Source: Scytalidium lignicola (taxonomy: Eukaryota > Ascomycota > Leotiomycetes). Taken from it: DNA of 64,000 nucleotides. The stretch covers positions 78,896-142,895 of the forward strand of contig NCSJ02000084.1 of the NCBI GenBank assembly GCA_002812745.2, given 5' to 3'. The stretch's first letter is position 1. Each line of letters begins with the position of its first letter. Shown here piece by piece: positions 13,152 to 24,232 of this stretch. The notes beneath the pieces were generated by a model that was given only the letters and a program-made list of their open reading frames with translations, was not told where the DNA came from and made no database searches. The position numbers and the translations under genes are program-made.

Positions 13152-13508
13152 TTAATCTCGACTTTTAATATCTTCTAACACTCTAATCTCCAAGCTATAC
13201 AACCCACCGCATAGTTCGACTTCCATTAGGCTTAGACCAACCATTTGTGATTCTTTGAATTCTATGCGCCTAGTCGTACGAGCAATGAAGTGAACGGGAG
13301 GATTAGCGTAGCAAGAGCAATCCCCTTCTACAATCGCCTCGAAAAGTTCAATTGCGTCTAATAAGGATAAATAAATCGATACTGAAAATGAAGTAAACAA
13401 TTCACCCGAGCTCTTATCCAACTCAAATTGTTTTATCTTCAGACGAATATATAAATAACAATAAATAAAGGGGCTACTTAAATAAAGCTGTTGTTGTGAT
13501 ATCAACAT
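13152..13508 (-). CDS. Possible small protein, 118 aa, unknown
   Basis: A continuous frame from the ATG at 13508 to a TAA. The C-terminal two thirds (SLLDAIELFEAIVEGDCSC; HFIARTTRRIEFKESQMVG; LCGGLYSLEIRVLEDIKSR) look like ordered protein, while the first 25 residues look like translated leader. It may be the last exon of a larger decayed gene. No family recognised. Confidence 0.35.
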   Translation of the reverse strand: MLISQQQLYLSSPFIYCYLYIRLKIKQFELDKSSGELFTSFSVSIYLSLLDAIELFEAIVEGDCSCYANPPVHFIARTTRRIEFKESQMVGLSLMEVELCGGLYSLEIRVLEDIKSRD

Positions 13509-13671
13509 CCATCGACACGACTGTCAGGAAATCAAACATTCGATGCACTCGTTATCAAGCTGGAGAACGTTGTCGGATTAATTTAGAATGAGAACGTGAA
13601 ATATAATTTTTTGACTTTGATTCATATACAAGGGGGCCTCAGTGTTTGAATGTGTTAAGGAAGGTAATATG

Positions 13672-14049
13672 GAGGTACAGCGGTTAAGTATTCATATAAC
13701 ACTAGTAACCCTCTTAATTATCTATATTAGGTAGTAGCCTTACAACTGCTGCAAATTGCCAAGGCACTAAGTATGCACGTGCCATATAATTACATAATCC
13801 ATGGTGAGCCTTTCGGTGAGTGCAATGCCTGAAGTGTCCTATACTTAGAGCGTATTACAGAGGATGGACAGCCTAAAGGTCGCCATAATTACAGGGCGCT
13901 TCCAACGCGTAAATTGCTAGTGCCGTTTAGCATTAAGTGATGCGAGGACTGCCTGCCTAATCACTGCCTAACATGGACAAGGCTATATCATCCCTCTTTC
14001 TACCGTAGTGGTATACTCTATCTGTATGAATCCTTAACCGCTGTACCTC
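13672..14049. mobile_element. MITE-like element with 17 bp perfect terminal inverted repeats
   Basis: GAGGTACAGCGGTTAAG at 13672-13688 is exactly inverted at 14033-14049. After one mismatch the match continues inward for seven more bases (ATTCATA). The 378 bp interval has no coding frame, as expected for a non-autonomous DNA transposon. No clear target-site duplication is visible; both sides carry TG, which may be chance. It sits about 260 bp upstream of the phosphoesterase start, in its promoter region. Confidence 0.65.
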
Positions 14050-14306
14050 TGCAGCCTGTTCGCCAACTAGCCGATCTATTCGCTAATTTTGGTCTATTTT
14101 CCACCTTTTCACTACAACTTCAATCAAAGTTTCCCTTTAAAAAGGCCAGAATACAATATTTATATAGCCTTTCTACTGTCTTTACTTACCATAAACCCGA
14201 AAAACGCTCTAAAAAGACGCAAGAACAACGTCCTTAGCTCAGGAAAACGGCGAACGTATTACCAAGCAACAAATATTAAGATATCTGCCCTATCTAGATC
14301 CTAATC

Positions 14307-15194
14307 ATGGCTTTCAACACGATTCCTACACGTGTAATGGTTATTTCAGACACGCACGAGTATTTATTTGATGGGGCTACTATGCCTCAGGTCGATGTTC
14401 TTATTCACACAGGAGACTTGACCAACTTCGGCGAATTAGACTCATTAAGAGAGAGCGTTAAGATGATGGGTACTATCGAGGCCAAGCTAAAGTTAGTTAT
14501 TGCTGGCAACCATGACATATCTCTCGATAAGACGAGTCGAGTCGAAAACATGTCTGAAGAGGAGTATTCAAAGTATCATGAAGCGGCTCTCGAAATTATG
14601 ACGGGGCCCCTAGCAAAAGAAGCTAGTGTTACCTATCTCGAAGAAGGCACCCACACATTTACCCTCAACAATGGCGCCAAGTTTACAGTCTACGCCTCAC
14701 CGTACACCCCTGGAGCCGGCGGTTGGGCCTTTCCATACGACCCCTTTGAAGACCGATTCAACGACGCAAACCAAGTTGCACCAAACCGAACCTCGATTTC
14801 TACAAATCCTATCCCTTCAGGTGTCGATATCGTTATGACTCATGGCCCTCCATATTCGATTCTCGACCAGGTTGATAACCAGAACCTAGGTTGCCCCAAC
14901 CTTCTTCGCGCCGTCGGCCGTGCCAGACCACTTATGCACTGCTTTGGTCATATTCATGAAGGGCACGGTGCGAATATAGTTACCTGGAAGCCAGACGGTA
15001 GCGTAAAGGATCCATCAGCAGCCACGCCTTTGGAGACGGAACAAATCAACGAATATCCATATACAAACCAGTGGGCTATCAAACCTGGGAAGCAAACCCT
15101 CATGGTCAACGCGACCATTATGATGAATACCTCAAAAGGAATGCGGCCAGATTATAAACCCTTCATAGTGTCACTCGATCTACCCCGTCCATAA
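14307..15194 (+). CDS. Calcineurin-like metallophosphoesterase
   Basis: A single-exon, 295-residue protein of the calcineurin-like phosphoesterase superfamily, closest in style to the MPPED/Ser-Thr phosphatase-like group. Metal ligands are all present: D15 and H17 (ISDTHE), D37 (GDLTN), N68 and H69 (AGNHD), a later TH (MTHGPPYS, about residue 179), and GHIHEGHG (about 213-220). The start ATG is supported by conservation of the same start in the inverted partial copy at 6254. No signal peptide or transmembrane segment is evident, so it is probably cytosolic. The natural substrate (phosphoprotein, cyclic nucleotide or other phosphodiester) cannot be told from sequence. A MITE-like element lies just upstream and a 5-bp microsatellite downstream. 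Confidence 0.92.
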   Translation: MAFNTIPTRVMVISDTHEYLFDGATMPQVDVLIHTGDLTNFGELDSLRESVKMMGTIEAKLKLVIAGNHDISLDKTSRVENMSEEEYSKYHEAALEIMTGPLAKEASVTYLEEGTHTFTLNNGAKFTVYASPYTPGAGGWAFPYDPFEDRFNDANQVAPNRTSISTNPIPSGVDIVMTHGPPYSILDQVDNQNLGCPNLLRAVGRARPLMHCFGHIHEGHGANIVTWKPDGSVKDPSAATPLETEQINEYPYTNQWAIKPGKQTLMVNATIMMNTSKGMRPDYKPFIVSLDLPRP

Positions 15195-17088
15195 AAGGAA
15201 TTTTTTGGATAGGATCAGTACTTAGTATTTAGTAAAAATTAATTTGGAGTTTTGGAATGCGTATTACTTAAACAAACAGCATTCAAAGAGCCAGAATAAC
15301 AGGATGGAACCCTAGATTCAGGTATATGCTTAGAATTGGAATCGTAAGCCGACTAGAAGGGCGAAAGAGGAAGTTGTCGTGTTCTGGAATTTGTATCAAA
15401 CTGTATTACCTATGGCTTTCAAGTGCCAAGTTTTCACGCGAAATAGAAGGGTGGAAGAATTAAGTTTTCAATTTTAGGCAGTGAAGATGTTTTGAGAAAA
15501 ACAAACCTTCCACTTCGGCATCCAAAAAGAAAACCACTTCCGCATGTAGTGAGAATTTTAAATTTCATAGTCTATTATTAGGTAGTTAATTCAAATAGGA
15601 ACTATAGCATAAGCTACAGAAGGTGAACTGAACTGAACTGAACTGAACTGAACTGAACTGAACTGAACTCAAGAAGTAGGCTAGTTATTAACGAACCTCG
15701 TTTGATGCATGATTTCTATGGGCTTTGAATTCATTATCGATGTAGAACACTCATATTCACAGTAGTTGTGAGTAGGAGATCGTCGCTTCATCAAAACCTT
15801 TCCAAGTCCAGGTAAGGAAAAGAAGAAATGAGGGTGCTGTTGGTGCGTTAAACACCCCCAAAAGATTGACAATGAATATAGCTACACCAAACTGTTATTC
15901 GATTGAAAGGGATTCACCAGTGGGCTGTCTTATTCACAGATAGATAAGGTAGTGAGTAAATGATGATATGCTTTAAGCTTACTTTACATTGTTGAGTAGA
16001 TAGTTCATTTCTCATAATTCGATGGGTAAAAATCAAAGGGGATATCAACTCGAATAAGAGCGAATACAAGGGTTGATCTTCGGGTATATTCTCAAAAACT
16101 ATGTCATTGAATCATAAATATTTGTTCAATCGAAAAAGACTGNAAAACAAAATAAACAGGAATGCACAAGTAAATAAATATCATAAGTCCAATCATTCTG
16201 TAAAAAAATATAAATATAAATATAAAAAAAGGAAAACATCTCGGATAATATTGATAACATTTGAAAATGCTGATGCATTGTGTCCTGTTCAGCCACGTGT
16301 GTACGATCTGTTGGTCTTCTTCTATCCGTGCCCTCATTATATAACCTAAAATGAAAAACTGAAAAACTGAAAAAAGAAAAGAAGAAGAGCAAGAAAAAGA
16401 GCATAAACCTTAAGCAAGTTGGGTCATCAAAATCAAAACGGAAAGCCAATATATCCAAAACAAATCCGGCCCTGAGCGTGCTTGGATAGAACGCTGACTC
16501 GTTTCCGACTTTTAAGGATATATCAACCATGAACGTTTGGGTGGAGTCTGGTAAATCCGGACAGTGTATATATGTTTGAACGTTAATATAGAGACAACGT
16601 ATTCGTATCAAAAATGAGCTCCAATGCTCTCGGTGATCCTTGATCTTCCAAATCAATAAAAGAACCATGTTATCTGTTCAATATTTACCACAAAATCGTG
16701 AGTTTTCAACCCCAAGGGAGGGTTGTCCTGGAGAGTTATCATGTTATCATCAGGCATATTGTTAAAGATATAAAATGGTGAACGAGAATATATATCGTTC
16801 AACGTATCCCAAGTACCAAGAAGTAGTTGGTCTCGACGTGGGGAAATGGTGTCCGGAATACCTAGCTGGTCAACAGCTATCGTTCTTCGGAATAATACTA
16901 GGGAAAAAAAGGGAAGGCTGCTTGTGGATAGCAATCTAGGCTAAATAAGCCAAAAGATAATGTTGGTAGTGTTGCTGCCCCAATCTGATCGGTCGAAGAT
17001 AAGGAAACAGTCATATATAGAGTAGTTGGTGCTGAGACATCCGGAGACGACACGATATACCGAGAAGGAATTAGGGGGGATGAGAAAG
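15195..17088. other. Intergenic, 1.9 kb between convergent genes
   Basis: Holds the 3' ends of the phosphoesterase and DUF6590 genes and the microsatellite. AT-rich, with A-rich runs near 16200 and 16350-16400 and one N at 16143. Open frames across 16126-16934 on the minus strand follow this composition and show no motifs. Confidence 0.4.
15624..15669. repeat. Microsatellite (TGAAC)9
   Basis: Nine perfect copies of a five-base unit in the 3' flank of the phosphoesterase gene; likely variable between strains. Confidence 0.95.
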
Positions 17089-18842
17089 CTAGCGACGGCC
17101 TTTCCTTACGGATGAGGACTTGTCCGCTCGATGTTGTTTATGTTGCTGTGCATGGCGGTCTAGGTCTAAGTCATCGTCTCTAGCTGTCGGAGCGGTGTAA
17201 GAAGGCTGTGCTCCATAGGTTACCTGGTAACCAGTGGCCATGGTAACATTAGTACCAGCCATCGGGACTTGATATGTATTTGGTGCAAAGGATGGTTGTG
17301 GCACATATGCGGCCGACGGGTAGGTTGAAGCCTGTGGGTTTGGGTAGCTATAATCACTTGGCTGATAGTTCTGGGTTGAGGGGTATCCTGGAGTTGTACG
17401 AGGTGGCTCGTAAGGCATAGCGTAGGGACCGGCTTGCACATTTCTATAATTGGTGGGTGCTGCTCCTGCTGCGGTGGAATATGGAGCTGTTGATGCTTGC
17501 TGCTGCAAGTTTGATAAGTGGCCAGTAGTATCTGGTTGGTATGCCATACCTGGCTGAGAGTTATAGAGAGCACTATGGTTTGAACCATACGGGGCCACGG
17601 CAGGTGCAAGCGGCGAAGGCGACCCATACACCAGATTATAAGCAGGAGCTCCACCGCTGTCGGCAGGGGTAGATGGAGAGGTGAAACCAGCCCCAACTCC
17701 GGTCAGAAGATCTGGATTTTGTGCATGTTGAGCAATCGTGACAGGCGGGTCGTTTTCGTTGAATATTTTGTTGAAGTAGTAGGTCAGAGAGGATACAAAC
17801 TCGGGATCTATGTAGCCGACGTCCTTGACCTTTAAATTTGTCTCCACATTATACACCTTGGAATAGTTGACCAGAGAAGGATCGGTTAGTTCGTTGCCAA
17901 CTTGCGATAAGACCATCTTCAGTGGTCTTGCTCCGAGACTGTTAACAGGGCTTGGTTCTGTACTACTGTAGATGAAGCCATGGTCTGCAAGGACGATTCC
18001 AGCCTTGTTCACACCTTTCTTCTCATATGATGTCACCGGCAAGCAACTGCAAGCTTTGCTCCGCTGTTTTACCACCACAAATCGTCGTATCTTGGTAAAG
18101 GCATTCTCTCCGTATGCTACCTCGCTGACAAAATGGCCATCATTCACGTTTGCAGTGGTTGGCTCACTCCACAAGATGCTGAACACTCTTCCAACCCGGA
18201 AGAAATCTTTGTAGTCTTTACTCCTCACTTGGTAACTCGGATCTAGCTGAGTGGTTGTGGAGTGTGTGCGAGAATGTTGAGCCTGCTGAACGGAAGATTG
18301 CTGTGGTGAGGAGGTCGGTTCTGCTGACGCCGAATATTCTGCCGTTGTGTATGCTGTGTCAGTAGGGATATCTAAATTCCGAATGCCCGAAGTTAGACCA
18401 TCAATTGCTGGATCCTCGGGGTATGAAGATTCGCCTGTTTGATGTGAAGAATAGTCTTGGGTCCTAGCTTGTTCATAATATTCCCGAGCGCGGGCTTCTT
18501 GTCCACTCGTACCAGCACTACTAGCCTCTACTTGTGTGCTATATCCTCCATATCCTCCTTCCACATGGTATGTCTTTTCGCCACGAGATGAATGCTTCAC
18601 CGAAGATGAAGAATACTTTGTTCCATCCCCGCGCTCTTGCGTGGTCTCTTCGTGTCTTCCTGATCTTGTTGTTCTGGGCGTTCGACTCGACTGCGCTCCC
18701 TGGGACTCTCGCCGATGCCGGTGGTGGCTCGAAGAACTGAAGAAAACTTATAAGTTCCCTGCAGGAAACATTTGTGTTTCAGACGAGGGGGGAGGGGACA
18801 TCAAGCGCAAAACTTACCCTTCGGCCCTGGCGGAGGATTCAT
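17089..18842 (-). CDS. DUF6590-domain protein, copy 1
   Basis: Contains the fungal DUF6590 domain, of unknown function. The long exon starts at 18746 and ends at 17089. It is preceded by a phase-consistent short exon 18842-18818 (MNPPPGPK), giving 560 residues; this first exon is tentative because its acceptor (TTATAAG) is unusual. Order: Ser/Arg/His-rich N-terminus (SSSHHRHRRESQGAQSSR), Gly/Tyr- and Ser/Gln-rich linker, DUF6590 at about 190-345 (FFRVGRVFSILWSEP, IRRFVVVKQRSKACSCLPV, VNYSKVYNVETNLKVKDVG), then a Tyr/Pro/Ala-rich tail ending in a basic patch (RADKSSSVRKGRR). The low-complexity tails suggest a scaffold or condensate-type protein. It is divergent from the coiled-coil gene at 20667. 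Confidence 0.8.
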
Positions 18843-20666
18843 CTTTTTGGGGCTTGGAAGACCTGCTGCTTTCTACAGCGCAGCGATTAGCGATTCTGCG
18901 CGTGGGGCCATGGGGGATGCTGCTTGTTTATATGGAGCTTTTCTTACTTGAGTCCTTTTCTTTCCCCATCACGGTGAAGTTGGGCGCAATCCATAGAGGA
19001 TGGGCGAGTCAGAGTCACAGGTGACGGAGACGGTGACCGGGCCCTTCTCTCTCTCTCACGCCGTACTTATTATCCGTTTGCGCCATCCAGCACGCTTAGG
19101 AATGGCAGCATCTCCGCACTGAGGCTCTTGGGTTGCGCGCGCAAAGTGCAGTCTTGCGATAGATTAGATAATGTGGGGTCACCATCCACGTGGACAGTCG
19201 TCGCTGGCAGCATTGGAGCGTGTCGTCCCGATGGCCGTGGATAAATATGCATCTGGCTTGTGATGCATCCTCCCCGGCGATAATAGGTTTTATCGTGCAT
19301 GTAACCTGGTACGGTACTGTACTGTATTTTTCTTTTGCCTCGGACTNGGGGGGGGTTGTGGTGCTGTTGCTGCGCTGCCGTGGGTAGACGCCGTAACTGT
19401 TGATCGTTCGTTGGTCCGTTGGTCGTTGGCTGCTGCTGCCAGCAACGAAGGGGGGGGGGCGGTTTTAAGCCTGTCCGTGGCGTGCAGCCAGTGCTGTGGC
19501 CCCCTAAAGAAACACCGACCGATTCATTGATGTCGTCTAGGTTGGAGGATGTAATTCAACCCGGCAGCTGGGCAGCTGGGGAAAGCAGCTTTCATCTCGT
19601 TCGTCGGAATGAATCTCAGCCCGAGGATGGCATGGCATGAGGCACGGTGATGGATGATTGTTCTCCGGCCCCAGCATTCTGGTAAATCAACGGCATGAGA
19701 TTTGCTCACGGTCCGTTTGGTGGTGCATGAATCAATCTTTCGAAAGGACCATAGACCGACCATACAGTACAGACCGTCGTCCCGTCCACGTACTATCCTT
19801 CCTCCGAGGGGCCACGCCGATCCTTGGGTGAAAGAGAAGTTGCCTTGATTATTGCCCTGCGAGAGCCATCCTAATCACGCAGTCACCAGAGTCACACAAG
19901 TCACACAAGTCACACAAAGCAAACGCTTCTGTAAGGTCGTGAGCGTCTTCGAAAGGTAGGATGAGGGCAGATCTTGCAGCTCCGGGACAAGTCGATGGAA
20001 GGAGATGTAGAAATGGTTGCCCGCAATGGCGGTACGGTAGTGTTGCAGTACAGCAGCTGGGTTACACTAAGTTACAGTCTTAGTGTGCGATCCCCCCCCT
20101 ACTCCCCCCTACGTGGACCCCAATCGGGGGCTGCCTGAGGGCGTGACTTAGGCGCCATTTTCTCTCCCACAGTTGTCCCACACACTCTTCCTTGTCTCTT
20201 GTCTCTGTCTCTTGTCTCTTGTCCCACACGAGTCCCAGAAGATTACTGTAGCTGAATACTTCCAGTGGGCACACACCTTCGAAAGGGCAACCAACGCCGG
20301 TCGCAGATAGAGCGCGCCAAAGTCCCAGTCCAAGTCCAAGGCTGAGCTCCGTTCCCTCCAATTAGTCCAAGCAAACGTCCACGGAAAACTGCCTAGGCAG
20401 GTTTTATTTATTTATTTATTAAATAATTAATTAGTTAGTTAATTAGTCAGGAGAAGCTGGCGGCTCTGCGGGTGCGTGGCTTCTTGGTCTTGCTCTTCCC
20501 ACAACTCCCCAAATCTCCAAAATATATTCCATGTCGGGAGAATGAGCGACTATGTCCAGAGCTCCAAGCTGCTGCAGCCGGTGTGAAGCTCTTTTCATGT
20601 ATCTGATCGATGATACTGCACCTGTCTAACCTGGTCGGCTCCCTGACATGCCTATGTCAGTTTTCC
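18843..20666. promoter_or_regulatory. Divergent intergenic region of pair 1
   Basis: 1.8 kb between two divergent genes, more GC-rich than neighbouring spacers, with G runs (19347 N plus eight G; 19450), CT-rich tracts (20160-20220) and three tandem AAGTCACAC-like units near 19895. Probably holds both promoters and long leaders. No coding frame is supported. Confidence 0.45.
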
Positions 20667-22505
20667 ATGGCAAGTAGTGGACGTCCACGATCCCGCACCG
20701 AGCCACCTCAGATCTCACGGCCGCCCGCCGCCAGCTTCACCTTTCCATCGCCTTCAAGTCCCCTTCCACCCAGATCTTGGCCACCTTCAGAGCGAGAGTT
20801 CCAACATGTTGCAAATACGCATGCACAAGATAATTCGCGTCATGCAGATTCGACCATGCGCGATGCTACGGGGAATGACAACCTGGCCGCTTCCTCCAAA
20901 CATTCATCCCAACCTGGATACGCGTCACCTGATGCCACCCATGATGAAGACCGATTTTCCACTCTTTCTGACAGTGAAGTCGACTCCAAAGATACCAGTT
21001 GGAAAGATGACAATCCGCCTTCGGATGACGGCCGTCCCCCAAATGTCGACTCTCGTTCCCGCTTGTCCTCGCGGCCAGCTTCTGGTGGTTACATGTCACC
21101 TGATTCCGCCAAGTCTGGTCAAGCCCACCCAATATTCATCCAGAGTCATTCATATGACATGGTTGTATCTCCTCCTGCGAGTCCCAGTCGTTCAAGCAGT
21201 CCTGTTTCGGATGGTGGTCATGTTCAAATCATTGAACCGCCTCCACGCTCGTCACGCCCCAGCAGCAGAGATGGGACACCATTACGCCATGATTCAGGCT
21301 GCTTTTCGGCCAGGGAAAATGAGGAAGAGGATCCAGAAGTTGATGTAGACACACAGGCAAGGAATATTCGGGCCAGGGAGCGGGTCCAGATTCGCCGTGC
21401 CCAAGTCACTCGGACCCGGCAGCAAGTCAATGAAAGTCGGCAAGAAGTCCAGTCACTACGAGATCAATTCAGAGATGTTGTAGCCCAGCTGGTGAAGGTG
21501 GCCGACGAGCTTATGGCCACCAATGATACTCAGGGTCTGAAAGCTCTCGCTCCTTACCATGAACGCGTTCGTCTCGTCCAAGACCAATTGGGGCCGGCAG
21601 AGCAGTCATATGGAATGCTTGAAATGAAACTAAACAGCGAAGAGGAAAAGCTCGAGCAAGAGGAACACCATTTCTATTCTCACAACAATATAAAACTCAT
21701 TCCTTTCCCAGAGGACGTCCTAGACCAAGAATTATCGCCACTAGTCAAGCCGTATAACCCTCCAGATTCCGATTTCCAGAACTTAGATCTAAACAACGAC
21801 ATGGTGAAAGCCTATCTTGCAAAAATCGCAGAAGCCGAGACTTTGAAAGAAGAAATGCAGAGGCTCGAAAACAAACAATACCGACTCATCCAGGAGGAGA
21901 CCTTCCGCAACAAGCACAATCTACAACTCTCAGAAGAGAGTCTGGCATTCCTCAATCAGTACCCTGACATTTACGAAGAAACCGTCCAGAACCTCCAAGT
22001 TACCGAAAATGAATTGTACGCCCTCCGCGAACGCTGCATAGCCGACGATCTCTTTTCAGAATCGGAATATCGTTACGAGCCACGCGATGCTCTCATCGAG
22101 GAGATTGACGATGAGATACGCGAAGCGCACTATCGCAATCCCCTCTTTGCGGCTGCGGCAGCAGCTACAGCAGGACACTTTCCCGATCCAGGCAATAAGC
22201 AGAGACAAATCAATACATGGATATTACAAATGGTGACCGACTCGTCGGTTGAATGGTTAAGATTGTTATCGTTTATTCGCTGGGAGTATCATAAGGCTGG
22301 GAAAAGTTTGGATGACGTAGTGGATCCTGATTGGAGTAAGCTTGTGATAAACCTTTGGAACAGCGACGACCTTGGTGGGGATGAGCTAGAGCTTGAAAAC
22401 AAGCCTAATAGTAGCTATGACCTGTTGGGCGCTAGCTCTTTTGCGGATCAAGACCATGATACAGTTGGCTTAACTGTTGGGAGTGAGTGGTCACGGCTGC
22501 TCTGA
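20667..22505 (+). CDS. Coiled-coil protein, partner of DUF6590 copy 1
   Basis: Unknown function. Start chosen at 20667 (CCATGG context; MASSGRPRSRTEPP), 612 residues; an in-frame ATG at 20610 would add 19 mostly hydrophobic residues. The first 230 residues are Ser/Pro-rich and disordered. Coiled coils follow (from about residue 235: NIRARERVQIRRAQVTRTR), then a helical block with LQLSEESLAFLNQYPDIYEE and a C-terminal block (QINTWILQMVTDSSVEWLRL). These blocks align in order with the protein at 26252-28237, showing paralogy. It is divergent from a DUF6590 gene, as is its paralogue, which suggests a functional pair. Confidence 0.75.
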   Translation: MASSGRPRSRTEPPQISRPPAASFTFPSPSSPLPPRSWPPSEREFQHVANTHAQDNSRHADSTMRDATGNDNLAASSKHSSQPGYASPDATHDEDRFSTLSDSEVDSKDTSWKDDNPPSDDGRPPNVDSRSRLSSRPASGGYMSPDSAKSGQAHPIFIQSHSYDMVVSPPASPSRSSSPVSDGGHVQIIEPPPRSSRPSSRDGTPLRHDSGCFSARENEEEDPEVDVDTQARNIRARERVQIRRAQVTRTRQQVNESRQEVQSLRDQFRDVVAQLVKVADELMATNDTQGLKALAPYHERVRLVQDQLGPAEQSYGMLEMKLNSEEEKLEQEEHHFYSHNNIKLIPFPEDVLDQELSPLVKPYNPPDSDFQNLDLNNDMVKAYLAKIAEAETLKEEMQRLENKQYRLIQEETFRNKHNLQLSEESLAFLNQYPDIYEETVQNLQVTENELYALRERCIADDLFSESEYRYEPRDALIEEIDDEIREAHYRNPLFAAAAAATAGHFPDPGNKQRQINTWILQMVTDSSVEWLRLLSFIRWEYHKAGKSLDDVVDPDWSKLVINLWNSDDLGGDELELENKPNSSYDLLGASSFADQDHDTVGLTVGSEWSRLL

Positions 22506-24232
22506 CTATTATTATCCGAGGCTTTTTTTTTTGCTTTTTGTTTTTTTTGTTTTCCCTTTTGTCATAATGCGAAGGTTCATGATTACACTCAGGAGTATGG
22601 TCATGTTAACTATGGTATGGATTATTGATTGTCATATACGCGCTTTTCTTTTTGAAATCGGGGAAAAGTAAGGGCATTTTGGATTCTGGTTGCATTGTCT
22701 TGGCGCTGGTTGCCATATTTTTTTGTGAAGCTTAAATTATTAGTCTTGTATTAAAGTACTAATTTTAAAGTTTTAAAAGATAAAGCATCAAAATAATATA
22801 TATGTATATATATTTCTGACGAAAACCAAAATATAATTGAAAATTACCCAATTCAACGTTTTTTGTCTCACTTATCCCCCACCACCATCGTCATTAGTTG
22901 AGCGCCACGAGCCTCGTCCCGATCCCGGACGCGATCGCAGGTCCCACCAAAAATCGACGATCGCGCCAATGCAAATACCCGTGCTGAGCTAAACCGTAAA
23001 AGAAAATTCTAAACTAAGTAAAAAGATTTCCCCCCCACAAAAATGATCTCCCGTTGAGTGGGTCTTTTTTCCCCGGGATCTTCTTGGTCCCATGCATGTG
23101 AGAAGTGATAGATATGATACAGTATTGTAAGAAAATTTTTTAAGCGGGTGGCGCTTTTGTTGGGGGAATGGATTTACAAGATCTCGCATTTTCGGGTAGG
23201 GCGTTGACTTTTTTTTTTGGGGCTTGCTGGGGGGGTTTTAGAGGATGAAGACTTGTAGGGGGTTGTGCGTCTGTCATGTAGCACAAAAGCAAACTAAACT
23301 AGAGCTATTTTGGTGATCGAGCTGTGCCTCATCTGCTTTTTCGGTTTTTGTTTTGTTTTTTAATGAAATTGGTTGCTTGAAGTTTTAATTCCTTCTTTCT
23401 TCCTTTTATTTGTTTGTTTGTTTGTTTGCCTCGTTAAGCTGCCTCTTCGTAATTTCCTTTGGACACACTGAAGCTGGGCGAGCGAGGCTGTGTTCGGAGT
23501 AAGATATTAATACAACCTCAAGGGTCAGAACTAGCCAATAGATTGTAGATGTATAAACATGTTTTACTTTCCCTGGTCTCAGGTGGGTTTCACGCGATGA
23601 AATTAGGAATCATACCATGCAAGTATGCATGAAGTGAGGCTAAAAATATGACAGAGTTGCAACTATTTATATCCAATCGTAAATGACAGATCAAAAGGAA
23701 GGAAAGGCTTGGAAAATCGGGACAAAGACAAAGAAAGAGAAGAAAAAAATACACTTCCTGCACTAGAACAGTTCCTCTGTCGTATAGGTTTCTGTCAAGG
23801 TAGAGATNAAAAACATTTCTGCTAAACCAAAAAACAACAAAATATATTAATGACAGGACAATGGGAGTACCACCCAGTTACACATATTGAAGATAATTAG
23901 AGTACGTAATAGTAGCAAAAAAGCAGAAAGGACAAATATACTAAAAATTCAGTCTCTGATAATATACCAAGCAATTCATGTGCAGATTATAAGAAATGGA
24001 GACAATTTAGATATCAGCGAAATACCTGAATACCAGGTTGGAAAATCGTACTTTCATCATCCGTTTGGTGGTGATGAGTTTGCTTGCTTTCGGCTAAGAT
24101 GAACAAGCTAACGTATTACTGGTGAGTGCCCAGTTGCATCCTAAAACCAATGTCAGAGGGTGAAGAAGGCGACCGAGTAAAAATCTGTAACAATATTGAG
24201 CCTTCGGTAATACTTGCCTGTATACGCAATAT
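22506..24232. other. Intergenic between the two gene pairs
   Basis: 1.7 kb with long T runs (22525-22550), a (TTTG)n tract near 23408-23427 and an N at 23808. No coding frame with family motifs; mostly 3' flanks of the genes either side. Confidence 0.4.

Noticed and set aside
15624..15669. CRISPR-like or regulatory array
   Set aside because: Simple five-base microsatellite without spacers in a eukaryotic genome.
16126..16934. Minus-strand frames of 180 and 93 codons
   Set aside because: They cross A/T-rich low complexity and an N, begin or end without gene structure, and show no motifs; probably 3' flanking DNA.
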